Shown piece by piece: positions 1-12,029 of a stretch of 64,000 bases of DNA. The notes below the pieces were generated by a model. It was not told where the DNA came from. It saw only the letters and a list, made by a program, of their open reading frames with translations, and made no database searches. The position numbers were made by a program, and so were the translations under genes. The stretch is from Psoroptes ovis (lineage: Eukaryota > Arthropoda > Arachnida > Sarcoptiformes > Psoroptidae), in contig PQWQ01000003.1 in assembly GCA_002943765.1 (NCBI GenBank), positions 4,215,501-4,279,500 of the forward strand. The letters are read 5' to 3'. The number at the start of each line of letters is the position of its first letter. The first letter of the stretch is position 1.

Positions 1-436
1 CACCACCGGCATCTCTTAACTCTTTATTTCTTAATAAACGTTCACATTCATCAATATCACGTTGTACACAAGCCGATAAGAATAATGTTGTCGGTGAAAA
101 ACATACTTTGGTCGGTGATTTTTGTTTCAAATTATCATTATTTTCTGAATTTTGTTTTTCAATCTCTTCAATTTCACGCCATCTTCGTAATTGTTGTGCA
201 CGTCGTTGCAATGCATTTTGATTACGATTCTGATACGATGATAATGATGATGTATCTAGCGTATTACTTGTTGATGATGTCGATGATGATGATGATGATG
301 TGGTGCTTTGTGATATCAAATTTGATGATGAAAAATCATATGTTGCTGTTGATGATGACATTGATGATGATGATGGTATTGTTGATGATGATGATAATAC
401 AGATAATGATTGATGAGCGGTATCAATGATGGTCAT
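1..436 (-). CDS. PPP1R12A: Myosin phosphatase targeting subunit (MYPT family), N-terminal part, partial
   Basis: Partial at the left edge, so only the first 145 residues are visible. The start is the ATG at 436-434, with an in-frame TAA directly upstream (442-440). The first ~75 residues are Ser/Thr-rich low complexity. They are followed by RAQQLRRW (residues about 79-86), which fits the MyPhoNE motif of MYPT proteins (RxxQ-L-R-x-W). KVCF at 110-113 fits the PP1-docking RVxF motif. The next residues, TTLFLSACVQRDIDECERLL, look like the opening of the first ankyrin repeat. In the family, this region wraps protein phosphatase 1 catalytic subunit and directs it to myosin light chain. FLSAC favours PPP1R12 over PPP1R16, but the deciding C-terminal half is outside the window. 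The long Ser-rich extension before the MyPhoNE motif is unlike vertebrate MYPT1, where the motif lies near residue 10. Confidence 0.8.
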   Translation of the reverse strand, partial: MTIIDTAHQSLSVLSSSSTIPSSSSMSSSTATYDFSSSNLISQSTTSSSSSSTSSTSNTLDTSSLSSYQNRNQNALQRRAQQLRRWREIEEIEKQNSENNDNLKQKSPTKVCFSPTTLFLSACVQRDIDECERLLRNKELRDAGG

Positions 437-1299
437 AAATTAAAAAAAAATGATGAATACATATAAAATAGGACAGAATTTTACATCGATGAATTCAATT
501 CATCAATTAATGATATTCTCGTTAAAAAAAATGATTGAAAATGGACGGAATATTCTTCGAATAATATATAATGATTGATACAAATATTGATATTGAATTA
601 TTGATAATTAATTATCATTGTAGAATCAAGAATAATATTAATACATTAATTATTATTATTATTATTTCATTTCTTTCAATGATAATAGCATCCAAATAGA
701 AAGGCCACTTGATGATGTATTTAAAATTGAATATTAAAGTTGGCTGGTTGAATATAATAGTTTAGTTGGAAAATTATTCTTGGAAATTATAAGATTCATA
801 CAATACACACAAATGAAGGCACAGAATTCAAATATGTTTTGATGTTGTTTATTTAATTATTCGTCTTCTTTCTATGTATGTTTACTAATTCAATTCTGTT
901 CTATTGATTCTTCTTCATCATCTTCTAAACATATATCAAAGTAAATAAGGAATACACACACCCCTTTGAATTTCATTCGCTGTCTATTAATAATAACAAT
1001 CTTCCTGTAAATATCAAAATGATAATTGTTTTGAATTTGATTCGATTGAATTTTGTCGATGCGTTTATTCGATAGTTGGAGCAGTTGAATTATCAATAAT
1101 AAGATAACTAGTATCGAATCAAAATAAATTGTTTCGTGAATACGTTTTCGCAAATATTATTTGGTTTGTTGATCATTAAATTTTACATACAAAATAATAT
1201 TAATTCAATGATAATTCAAATCAATTCAACAATAATATTCTATGGTATTCAATATCATCATCACCATCATTGTATCATATGCTTCTTGTTGGTAATGAT

Positions 1300-1300
1300 G

Positions 1301-1341
<41 letters not shown>

Positions 1342-1342
1342 T
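1300..1342. repeat. (AAT)n microsatellite
   Basis: Uninterrupted trinucleotide AAT/ATA run of about 14 units in intergenic DNA upstream of the MYPT gene. Similar AAT runs become Asn tracts where they fall in coding exons of this window, as in PPAT. Confidence 0.9.
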
Positions 1343-4074
1343 TGATTGCAATTTATTCTTTGAATTTTTTTTCTTTTTTTGCATCAAAAATAGTAAATAA
1401 TCATTGAATTCTGTTGTTGTTGTTGTCTATATTCTCGGTTGTTGTTGTACATATGGTTTTGTTGGCTGTTAAATGTGACTATATATCGCGAATATTCTGA
1501 ATGTTTTTTTAAACAAATTTCGAAACAATTCTGTTTTGTTTTGTTTGAAATAATAATAAACACGTTCAAAGACACACACACCATCAACCAACCGAACGAA
1601 TGAAATTAAAATTTTTAAGAATTTTCTATATAAACTAAGAATATGTGCACATGTATAAGTCTTATTGCTTCTTGAGATGTTGTCGCTGTGGCTGTTGCTG
1701 CTGTTGATGATTATTGTTGATGAACACTGTTGAATTCATTCAATGTTTGTTCAATTTCACGAATTTTTTTTTTTTTTTTTTTTTGAATAAATACGGACAT
1801 AAAGTGTTAAACCGATTTACACAAAATCATATAATACACAGACACATACACACAGATACACACAAGAAAAAATTTGCTCAAGTTTATTACTTTTTGGCCC
1901 GAATGATGATGAAGAAAATATTCTTAAACTGATTGATGTTTGTTTGTTGTTTTCAATTCTTTTCTTGTTGAATGCATACAAGTATAGTCTTTAAAATTCA
2001 TATGAATATTCTTCTTCTTGTTGAACATTTATTTATAATTTCAATTCTTGCATTTTCATCATTTATATTGATTGATTATTCATTGACAAAATTGGTTAAT
2101 GAATAATTTCAATTGAAAAAATTGGATTAAAGGTCTTGACGAGAATCTATGGACAAAAAACAGAAAAAAATTCATGAGAAATCATCAAAACAATTCAAAT
2201 TTGCTTACCTTGTGATGGTACATTTACCTGTATGTGTATAATGGTTATGTGAAAATTATGTCAAATATCAGGGAAAAGTATTCAAATATTTAGCAATTTT
2301 GCAGAGCAAAACAAATTGAATCAAAGATAATAATAATGGCAATAATAATAACAAAGGAAAATTTCAAATATATCATACTCGATAATTACATTTACACCAA
2401 TTTTTTTCGCTGTTGTTATTATTTAATAAATAATAACAATCATTTGTTTTTTGTTCACATTTTTTGTTGAATTAGAGCAGAGTTTAAAACATGAATATAT
2501 TTTGAGAAAATGTGCACAATTCAATTCAATTCAATTGAATTCAATTTGATTCATTCATATGCACAATTGTTATGATGATGGTGGTTGTATGAATTATTCA
2601 AAAATGATGATGAATGAATGTTGATGATGATTATTATTATTTTGATTATTGCAATTTCACTTTGTTGTTTTTCTGAATTTGTTTTGCATTTCATTCATAC
2701 ATTCAATTGTATAATAAATGATGATTAGTGTCGCCATCAATCATTGAATGAAGCACACACAAACACAATATTTTACAAATAAACAAATTGCATATTGCTC
2801 ATTGAATTTTCTATAAAACATTACGATTCATTCATTGACGTATTGGTACGTCAGTTTTGTAAAATTCAAAATTGAGCCGCCAACGTAGTAATACGTCCAT
2901 TGTTGTGATTGATTTTCGTCGATTGGTCATTGCTGCCGGCATTCAGTGATCAGAATTATTAAATTTTCACCGGAAATCAAAGGATTAATACCTAAAGCAA
3001 CAGTTGTTGTTGTTGTTGCAATGCGCATGTTTTTTTCACACGGCTTATATGTGAGAATTCAATTGAATCCTGCAGGATTTAAAATCGTAAAAAAAGCGGA
3101 AAGCTTAATCATGAATGAGACGATTAGCTACAGCCAAACTTTGATTGTAACTGATTTGTAAGTTTTGAAAATTATTATTTTCCTTCTCTTCTACGATTAT
3201 TACTCAATAATCCTCCAAGATCAATAATCGTTCAATTTCATAGCTCAATCAAATAATATCACAGAGACAATCAATGATATCGATGAGATATTGATGAGAT
3301 ATAACATCTGCTGTTTACACTGTATTTTGTAATCCTTTAAATCCTTTGATTAATATCTGATTCAGTCAATCAATTAATTCGATTTACTTGGCTTGTTTTA
3401 ATTTTAAATTTCTTGTAATTCTTGTATTGATTACGACATTATTCTCAGTATTTTCATTAGTTTTTTGACAAATTTCGCTGGCGCCAATGGCCAAAATCCA
3501 TTATTTGTTTACAATTGATAGACAAAATATGGATAAATCAAATGTAAACAATTTCTTTTGCCATGTTTTGTATTAAATTTCATTGATGATGATGATTATT
3601 ATTTTTGATTTTGCTTGAAAAATTATTATATTTTGACGGATGTTTTTCACATTTTGTTTTTTTGAAATTAAAAATATGAAAATATTGAGTCAAAATTCTT
3701 TTGATTTCAACTAGCAATACTCAATACATATTCAATCACATTTGATGATATCATTGTTGTCGTCCGTTCCTCTCAGTTGTTGTTGTTGTTGCTGTCGTTG
3801 TTATTCTCGATAAAATCAATTTCATAATCCAAAACAGGAAGCTTTCATTCGTTTAAATCATTTTGAAATCATTTGAAATTATGAATTTATGAATTTTAAG
3901 AAATTAATGATTATGAATAAATGATTAATCATCCAGATTAATCGTCAATAATTGTTTGGTAATTTTTAGAAAAAATTTCGAACGTTTGAAAATTTCGAAA
4001 ATTTGTTTCTGAATTCGAATCGCCAGGTGGCGACGTAGTCATAAATTGGAATCTTGAAAAGTTTGCTTTGACTG

Positions 4075-4088
4075 CCACTAGATGGCCG
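4075..4088 (+). promoter_or_regulatory. CTCF-like binding motif near the PPAT 3' end
   Basis: CCACTAGATGGCCG fits the CTCF core apart from one final position. A weaker relative, CGCCAGGTGGCGAC, lies 54 nt upstream at 4021-4034 in the same orientation. A minus-strand relative (CTAGCGCCATCT) is at 9366-9377, so the PPAT gene lies between them. Confidence 0.35.
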
Positions 4089-4286
4089 TAGCTTTGAAAA
4101 TTTTTTGAATTTTTGAAATTTTTAAATTTTTCGATATTTTGATAAATTAATTAATCAATTAATTGTTTTTATAATTAAGAAATAATAATGATAAACAGAT
4201 AAACAAATAACAGAGTATATATTTGATTGGATTATTTGTGTATTAGACAGTTTATTCATTCAAAGATTTGTAAGGTGTCAGTGTCA

Positions 4287-4292
4287 TTTATT
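4287..4292 (-). terminator. Poly(A) signal of PPAT
   Basis: Minus-strand AATAAA (TTTATT on the plus strand) lying 82 nt past the PPAT stop codon. This is the nearest canonical hexamer and the likely cleavage signal. Confidence 0.5.
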
Positions 4293-4373
4293 GTTGATTG
4301 ATTCATTGTCATTTGATTGATTCATTTGAGTCATTCGATTGCCATGATTAATTGTTCAAAAGTCAACGTGTAT

Positions 4374-7300
4374 TTAGAAATTAAGTTTCACCGGATATTG
4401 TCCAGTCAAACATGCAGTACAATGTCCAATACGATTTCGCAGTTCTTCTCGGCTAAATATTCGATTAGGATTCTGGGCAATCAGCTGTTCTTTGATTTCT
4501 TTTTGTACAGTTTTCTTCAAACCATCGACCGATAAATATACAAGCGTCGTTGCACCTATTGATCATGAAGGATTCGATTTATGAATTAATTATTAATAAT
4601 TCCAGGCTTTAAATCAAACGCATTATTACCTAATTGCTGGGCTAATTGATCTGCTTTAAAATGATTTGCAATCAATTCACCTTTTGTTGCAATGTTAATG
4701 CCCATATAACATGGAAAGTGTAGCGCTGGTGATGCTATTCGAATGTGAACCTCTTTGGCACCTGTTAATTGTAAAAATTTAGAAAAATTTAGAAAATTTA
4801 ATCAACAAAACATTAATTCATGGACTGACCAGCATCTTTCAGTAAACGAATCAGTTGTCCAGTGGTAGTACCACGTACAATTGAATCATCAATCAAAATG
4901 ATTGATTTTCCAATGAAATTCGATGATAATGGGCCAAATTTCTTGGCCACAGCTAGTCGACGTAATCTGGTCGATGGTTGAATAAATGAACGACCTTAAA
5001 ACAGATAAATTAGAATCACATTGGTCCAATCTTAAAGCATTATGCTTACCAACATAACGATTCCTGCTGAATACCTCGACATATGGTAATTTAGCTTCTT
5101 CAGCATAACCTAATGCAGCCGGTATCGATGATTCAGGTACAGCTGCAACAATCAAATCTGAATTATCATTTTTATTTGTACGTACGACAGGTGCTTCGAT
5201 TGCTAATTGTTGTCCACATTTTTTCCGTACCGAATATACCATCTATTTGGGCAATATTGAGTCAATTAATATAAATTAATAGGTGAAATAAGTCATCATT
5301 CGAATTACCTGTCCTTCCATCATCGAATCAGGTCTGGCAAAATACACATATTCAAATATACAAAAGGCTGGTGGTGCATCTACGGAAAAAATTCGTTGAT
5401 TAAATGAAATGATTCATTCAAATTCAAATTTGGTTCATACGTACTATCTGGCCGTGGTACAATAGCCAATGTTTGCGGTGGTTTATGTTGTTCTAATTTA
5501 ATAATTTCACCAGGCATTATATCACGAATAATACGTGCACATATGGATGGAAATGGACATGATTCGGATGATACTACCCAACCTTCAACATTATCAAAAT
5601 TTTTTAATTTACCAATCGGTGTATCAGCCGGTACAATTGCACCTAAACATAATGGCCTATTGCCGAATGGATCACGTATTGCATAAATACATTCATCATA
5701 TAATATTGTCAATGAATATGATAATGGTGTCAATGACATTAGCTGGATCAAAGGATATTGATTCAATTCGATTAATAATCAATTTATTAACCCTTTGAAT
5801 ATATACTCACATGTAATATTCTCGCCACAAAATCCGCTTCTTTATCACTGTCATGTGAAAATTGTGTGGTCAATTTTTTTTTATACATCGGTTTTGAATC
5901 ATTACTATCACTGTCATTGATTGAATTTGAATTGTCATAATTATTATTTGAATTATTACTGTTGCTATTATTATCATAATTATCACTTGTATTATTGAAA
6001 TTATTATTATTATGATTATTATTATTGTGATTATTAATATTATTATTATTATTATTATTGAGTATTTGACCACCATTCACGAAATGTGGTGATAGTACAC
6101 GATTCGCGTGATGTTTATAACGGGACATTAAATAATCATGCTTGAATTGTTCAGGTGGTTCCATTGATAAGGCTTGGGTGATTAGTTCACTATCACTTCC
6201 TAAATTCATTGAATTTCAAAGAAAACAATAATTATAATCTTTGATTAATTAATATAGGGGTTTTAAGTTTTTATTTGGGAATTTTAAAGTTGATTTTCGT
6301 AGTTTTGAATGAAATTTCTAATGATAAAATTACGAAATTTAATTTTAAAACTACGAATTAAAACTTTAAACCCTGTAAATTCGAAATAAATTCAAATTAA
6401 TTACCAGTCGAAAGGCCAACACCATTGGCCAGTATTCGTTCGCGTAATCGCTGTGAATTGACCAATTCACCATTATGTGCAACAGCAATCGTACCATAAC
6501 TTGTGTGTACCATAAACGGTTGAACTAATTGTACATTATCAACACCACCCATTGTTGAATATCGTGTATGACCGATGCCGAGATTACCTTTTAATTTGGT
6601 CATAGCTGTTTCATTGAATATTTGTGATACAAGACCTAGACCACGATATACTGATAATGGTTCTACGATAGGATAACAATTGAAAATCAATTAATTAATC
6701 AAGGGTTAAAGATAATCAAAAACAAAACTAACCATGTGTCCATTTACAGGTGATTATACCGGCCGATTCTTGACCTCTGTTTTCATTTTGAAAAATCGAA
6801 TAAAAAAATGGATTATCACGTGATTTAAGACATTTTTAAGATAATAATCAATTAAAGTAAAATATTAGAAAGATCTAAGATGTTTCTCGATCTCTCAATT
6901 TTCTTATTCGTTTCCTTCTCATAATTAATGATTGATCATTTCAATCTCATTGATAATCAGAAAAGAAAAATGTGAAAAAATTGAAATTAAATCGCATTTT
7001 AAAAAATGAAAAATCATGTGATCTTTCCTCTTTTAATCTTGGCAAAAGTGAATTCAATGTTATTTTCGAAAAATAAATTGAATACGATTATCAAACAATC
7101 AATGATCGATTGATTAATTCGAATATTTTTCGTGCATATCTCATATATTTTTTCAAAGATATTTTCCCAACAAAAATAATAAGCATAATGAATAAACAAA
7201 CAATGATAAATCAATGACATCAGCATTGGAAAATCATGGAAAATCATTCATTATTTTGGATGTTTTCCATATTTTGACCAGAAAAAAGCTGAGAAATTTT

Positions 7301-7997
7301 ATCATTATTTTGGCTGAATTTCATTTGGGAAAAATACACCAAAAAGAAAGAGATGTAATTGAATGTATTTTGTTTATTTGTTTATTTGTTTGTTTATGAC
7401 AAAATCAACAAATAAATTCAAAGGTTATTTTCGAGAAAAATCAATGAACAAAATATAAAGCTGTCCGGAAAATTTTGGTCGATTAATCAATTGGGTTGCG
7501 ACATGAAAATCGGCCAAAACTTTCCGGACAAACAAAATAATGCTGTCATACGAATTCATTTTGGTTTAAATAAATAAACAAATGAATAAACATTTGATGA
7601 CATGACATGATTGCTATGACTATTGATAGGGCAAAATTCGTTAAAATAATCGGTGTAATTGCACTTGGAAAATTCGTATTAATTATTCGTTAATTAAGTT
7701 GATTAATGAGTAAATCGAATTAAAATTGAAGAAATCGAATTAAAATTGATTCGATTGTAATTACCTGTGCTGTAAACCGACTAAACCTAAACACAATACA
7801 TGTGCAACATCCAAATTTGTTGGCCATTCACCAGTTGCAATACATGCAAATACACCACATTTATCTTGCATATGTTCCATTGAATCATCATCGATATTAT
7901 CTAAATCGAATGATAGATCAATGTGTTTCCTCGTCGATGATGATGATGATGATGGTGATGGTGATGAAGGTGGCGTTGAAGGTGGTGATGAGGACAT
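4374..7997 (-). CDS. PPAT: Amidophosphoribosyltransferase (glutamine PRPP amidotransferase)
   Basis: Catalyses the first committed step of purine synthesis, PRPP + glutamine to 5-phosphoribosylamine, in the cytosol. Ten exons (minus strand): 7997-7765, 6776-6733, 6662-6405, 6199-5811, 5742-5445, 5379-5309, 5242-5050, 4994-4830, 4761-4630, 4555-4374. They sum to 1965 nt, 654 aa. Cys47 (KCGVF) should become the N-terminal nucleophile of the glutaminase domain after removal of a 46-residue leader. GHTRYST, then IAVAHNGELVN, then GSDSE follow in order, matching the Ntn-glutaminase core. The PRTase PRPP loop is ILIDDSIVRGTT (about 528-539). The C-terminus GHCTACLTGQYPVKLNF keeps the CxxC of the 4Fe-4S-type enzymes. 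Odd features: an Asn-rich insert encoded by AAT repeats (about residues 226-285) inside the glutaminase domain, and a long Ser/Pro leader. Human PPAT is 517 aa; the extra length lies in these two parts. Intron 1 (6777-7764) and intron 3 (6200-6404) each carry a palindromic element. Confidence 0.95.
6256..6375. mobile_element. Family B palindromic MITE-like element, copy 1 (PPAT intron 3)
   Basis: About 120-bp imperfect inverted repeat. The left arm (GTTTTAAGTTTT...TTTTCGTAGTTTTGAAT) is mirrored by the right arm ending in AAACTTTAAACCCTG and TA. It is the most diverged of four copies. It lies wholly within a 205-nt intron; without it the intron would be about 85 nt, normal for this gene. Confidence 0.7.
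7460..7532. mobile_element. Family A palindromic MITE-like element, copy 1 (PPAT intron 1)
   Basis: Arms GCTGTCCGGAAAATTTTGG and CCAAAACTTTCCGGACA form an imperfect hairpin related to the 80-bp family found throughout the window. The outermost TTAGG ends are degraded, suggesting an old copy. Confidence 0.65.
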
Positions 7998-10900
7998 TTT
8001 TGAAAGTTTAAATTGTCTTAAACCTATTCAATCAATGAATAGATCATATATATTGCACTTAGGGATGAATGATACACGGAAAATTTTAAAAATTTCAAAT
8101 TTTAAAAATTCAAAAATCTAAAATCACTTGAAAACCAATGAATATTAGGTTGAAATTCACAAATAAGCAATTCGAACAATCATGGAAATCTTTGATTTTT
8201 CAAAAAATTTTTGATTTGAAATTAATCAATTTTCCCTAAAAACAAACACAAACGTACATTGAGAGTTACAAGCACAAGTTGAATTGAGATATATTGTTTT
8301 GAGAAAATGAAAATATTTTTCCCGTTCAATCGAATATCAACGAATTGATTGAAATGAGGATAAATTAAACGATTTTTAGTGGTGATAGTTTTCAATTTTG
8401 GAAAAAATCATAAAATAATAATACCAGTAGTTTTGATTTGATTATTATGGATAAATTGATAATTACGGTGAATCGATTGATAAATGATTTTACCATAAAC
8501 GCATTTATGGTTGTGATCAATTGATTTGTATGATTATAATTGATTTGTGGTGATAATTTACAATCAGAAACAATGAAAACTTGTTATATTTTTCGAAGAA
8601 AATTTGGTGAAGAAAAAAATTCAAAAATCAATGATCAAATATTCAACTTTTAATTATCAAATTCGAATCAAAATCAAAAACTCAAAAACTCAAAAATCAA
8701 ATCAAATAAACAATTGTCGTCGTTGTTATTATTATTTTGATTATCAAATATTGAAAATGAATGAATGGAAAAATAAGAAGAAAAATTTTAAAATTCAAAA
8801 AATAATTTATATCATCGATTTATGAATTATATGCTTTAAGATGTGTATCTGTTGTTGGTGGTTGGTTGGTAAAAATTATCAAATCAAAACAATCATAACA
8901 ATTCAGAGCTAATCGAATGAATGAATCAAATGCCATTATCTTAGCTAAGACTTATCACCAGTAAATATGATATTCATAAAATTTCATTATTTTCAGCTGG
9001 TCAAAGATCAATTTATTTTGGCTTTTGATCAATGATTTAATTTCTTAAATTTTGAAATTTAAAGAAATTTTTTGAGCATTTCTTAAATAATTTTAAGGAA
9101 AATTTCTTAAATAATTTCGAAGAAAATTATTTTGAAAAAATGAATTTTTTTTTTTTGGATTGAGTTAAATCAAAGATATATTTCTTGGTTTAATTTTGAA
9201 TTAAAATCTGGTTTTTTTTTTGATTGCTTCTGTCGTGTATTTGATTATTAATTTTCCAAAGATTATCAATTTTTTCGATGATTTATGGCTGATATTTGAT
9301 GGTTTATGTTTATTTCAGCCAATCATCAAATCAGATTTTGTAATTTTTTTTTTAAATTGGAAACACTAGCGCCATCTCTTGGTTCAATTTATAAACTGAA
9401 AAATTTTGAATTTTTTTCCAAAATTTCTCATCATTTCCTTCAGGTATTCCTTCAGCCAAGGTGCACCTAATTCTTAGGGAAAATTGAAATAAGAATAAGA
9501 AATGAATAAATGCATGAATAAGGATAAATACGGCCCAAATCAAGCGCAGAATCAATGAGAATCAGTTTCCAATGAAAAATCATCATCAGAAAGATCTCCA
9601 TTGAAATATTTACATTGAATTTCAGCCTAAAATTCCAAATATGCAAACATATTTAGGGCTTTTGGCTGTTGTTTGTATTTTGTTGATTAATATTGTTCAA
9701 CTATTTTCATTTGAACAATGACAAGCATTTTTTCTCCGAATTGAATTTGAATTTTCAAATTGTATTCAAATTTAATGATTAATCAGCATAATTAATTAAT
9801 TAATTATGAATAACATTAATTAATTATGCTGATTAATTTTGAATCTAATTGTATCTGACACAAAATTATTTAAATTGAACAAAATATTTTAATATTTTCA
9901 AAAATAGAAAATACAATCGTCATGTCAATCGTGTATCATGTCAATGTGCATTATAATTTGTGATTTGTGTTTGAAAACCATTCATAAACAATATTTTCAA
10001 TCCGAATGTCTTCCGCGAATCGAATCAAATCAAATCAACATAACCCTACCAGTGCATAGCTTTCAAGCTTAAATACGATTCAATTTAATTGTATTCAATA
10101 AGATTCAATTTCAAATGATTCCAAGGTGTTCAAAGGTGTTCAAATGCGTTCCAATGTGTTCAAATGATTTCCGATCCACGAATTATCACCAATTTTTGAG
10201 AAATCAATCTATTGACAAATCGTTGTAAATTGTGACATTGAACATGTGAAACAAAAACTTCCGATCGATACAAGATTAATCATTCAAGATTAAACATTGC
10301 TTCGTTAATGAGCAATATCTGAAAGTGTTTCAATAAAAATATTTAGTTGAATTAAATTCAAAAATTCAATCAATTTTAACTCAGCTTCAATCAATTTTCA
10401 TTTTTTAATATTCATCTTGACACTTTGCAAGCAACCTTGGCTTCAATTTATTGATAATAATAATGAATATTAATATGTAGATAAATCAAATATTGAATGA
10501 AAATTATTTGAAAATCATTTAATCAACTTTGGAAATAATCAGTTGTTTCATTGAATTTCCCCGTGGTTGATGATGATGATGATCAAATTTTTGATCAATG
10601 ATATCAATGAATATAAATGAATATTCTTCATTTGACAACAACGAAATAAATAAATGTGGTCGCACCCAAATAATCCAAAAAAACCAGAAATCCACAAGAC
10701 CCATGAGCACATTCAGCCCGAACAAATTCATCCTGAACATATTCAACCCAACAAATTCAACCTAGAAAAGTACAGAGATAATATTAAAGGTACAGACCTG
10801 TGAAAACAGACGTATATATCTGAGGTGGTGGTGATTGTGTGTGTTGGTGCAATACTTTACTCTGATATCATCATTGAATCATCTTTGATTTTGATTTTTT

Positions 10901-12029
10901 GAAATTCATGGGACCACCAAAAACCCAAAACCGAAAGATCCGAACCAACAAACCACGAAGATTCAACGAAATTCAACGAAATCAGTTCGACCAGAATTCA
11001 TCCGATCAGTTCCTCGATCAGTGTTCATTCGGACATCAACCAAATGTTTTGGATTCATTCGCTCCAATTGATTCATTCGCTACAGATCCAATCGCTCCAA
11101 GTCCATGTATTTCAATGTGTGAAATAGATCAAACCTTTTTCAAAAAACTTTCTTAATGTGTTGCAATCAAGGTACCATTATTGTTAATGATAATGATTAT
11201 TACAATCATTCAATAATAAATGATTACAACAACATCATTCAAATCTTATCTGAAAATTGATTTTGTGGCTTTGAGCAATTCCAATACAAACATATAACTG
11301 ATTTATAACGTTGTCTAGTTGATTGTTTACCAATCATCATTATTGTTATTGTTTGATTATAATCAATTGTTATCACTTGTTATTATTACCATCATCATCA
11401 TACCAATGATTGTATTGAGATATCAAACACAACATATTTACCTTGGTGATAATTAAAAATTCCTGAAAAATTAAAACCAATAGCAAGCAACAAACATCAA
11501 TAACATTAAACCAGTATATCAATGATTAATATCTTGGTATTTCATCATTTGTTTGTGTTTGATTGTTTGTTTAATTTTTGCATTTCAATTGTGTCTGTGC
11601 TTGCAATGTTATTGTTATTGTATGATATTATTGTTATGATGTTTCAAACATTTAATTCATGATTCATTTCAACTCATTGATAATACTACTGATCGGATTA
11701 TTTTGATCAATTTTTCAAGTTCTTTAATCTTCGATAATCTTCAATTTTCAATCTTTAATCATCAATTTTCAATGATTCCATTGATCATTCACCGATCTTT
11801 GATTGATCCATCGATCTTTGATTGATTTGCAATGTTTCTGCGTTCAAAATGTATTGATCTGAATTTCGAATCAAGCTTAAATCATCTGAATGGCACAAGG
11901 CAAAACCATTATATGATCATCGATAATTTCATCCGATTCAATCAGCCACAATTACAATCCTCAATCAGCCAAACATCAACCGTGAATTTGTGAATTGTTC
12001 TGGAAGTGTTTGACCGCATTTCATCCCGA
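7998..12029. other. Intergenic region between divergent PPAT and ATP8B
   Basis: Four kb separating two genes transcribed away from each other, so it must contain both promoters; I cannot place either start site. Visible content: a CTCF-like motif on the minus strand at 9366-9382, a perfect 22-bp-arm hairpin at 9778-9837, a short GTGTTC/GCGTTC-type repeat at about 10120-10165, and a block at 10640-11150 that is less AT-rich than its surroundings. In that block an 85-codon plus-strand open frame (10899-11156) matches nothing I know. Confidence 0.6.
9778..9837. repeat. Perfect 22-bp inverted repeat hairpin
   Basis: The left arm at 9778-9799 (ATTAATCAGCATAATTAATT plus AA) is exactly complementary to the right arm at 9816-9837, with a 16-nt loop. 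It does not share arms with family A or B, so it is either a separate small element or a cruciform-forming sequence. Confidence 0.8.

Larger units (their letters stand above)
437..4373. other. Intergenic region between the MYPT start and the PPAT 3' end
   Basis: No gene recognised. It should hold the MYPT promoter and 5' UTR (minus strand) near its left side and the PPAT 3' UTR at its right end. Visible content: an AAT microsatellite (about 1300-1342), a poly-T run (about 1766-1783), GACGTA-type palindromes near 2836 and 2884, and two CTCF-like motifs at 4021-4034 and 4075-4088. A 71-codon plus-strand open frame (2946-3161) ends over a GTAAGT-like donor at 3158, but I see no partner exon and do not call it a gene. 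Confidence 0.6.

Noticed and set aside
85..429. 114-codon plus-strand open frame rich in Met
   Set aside because: It is antisense to the Ser-rich N-terminus of the MYPT gene; TCA/GAT repeats read in reverse give Met/Leu runs.
1136..1345. Small Ile-rich protein
   Set aside because: Produced by an AAT microsatellite and AT-rich DNA.
2946..3161. Coding exon ending at a GTAAGT-like donor
   Set aside because: No partner exon, no recognisable protein, and the next gene downstream is on the other strand.
5535..5798. 87-codon plus-strand open frame
   Set aside because: Antisense to PPAT exon 5, which encodes conserved glutaminase-domain sequence.
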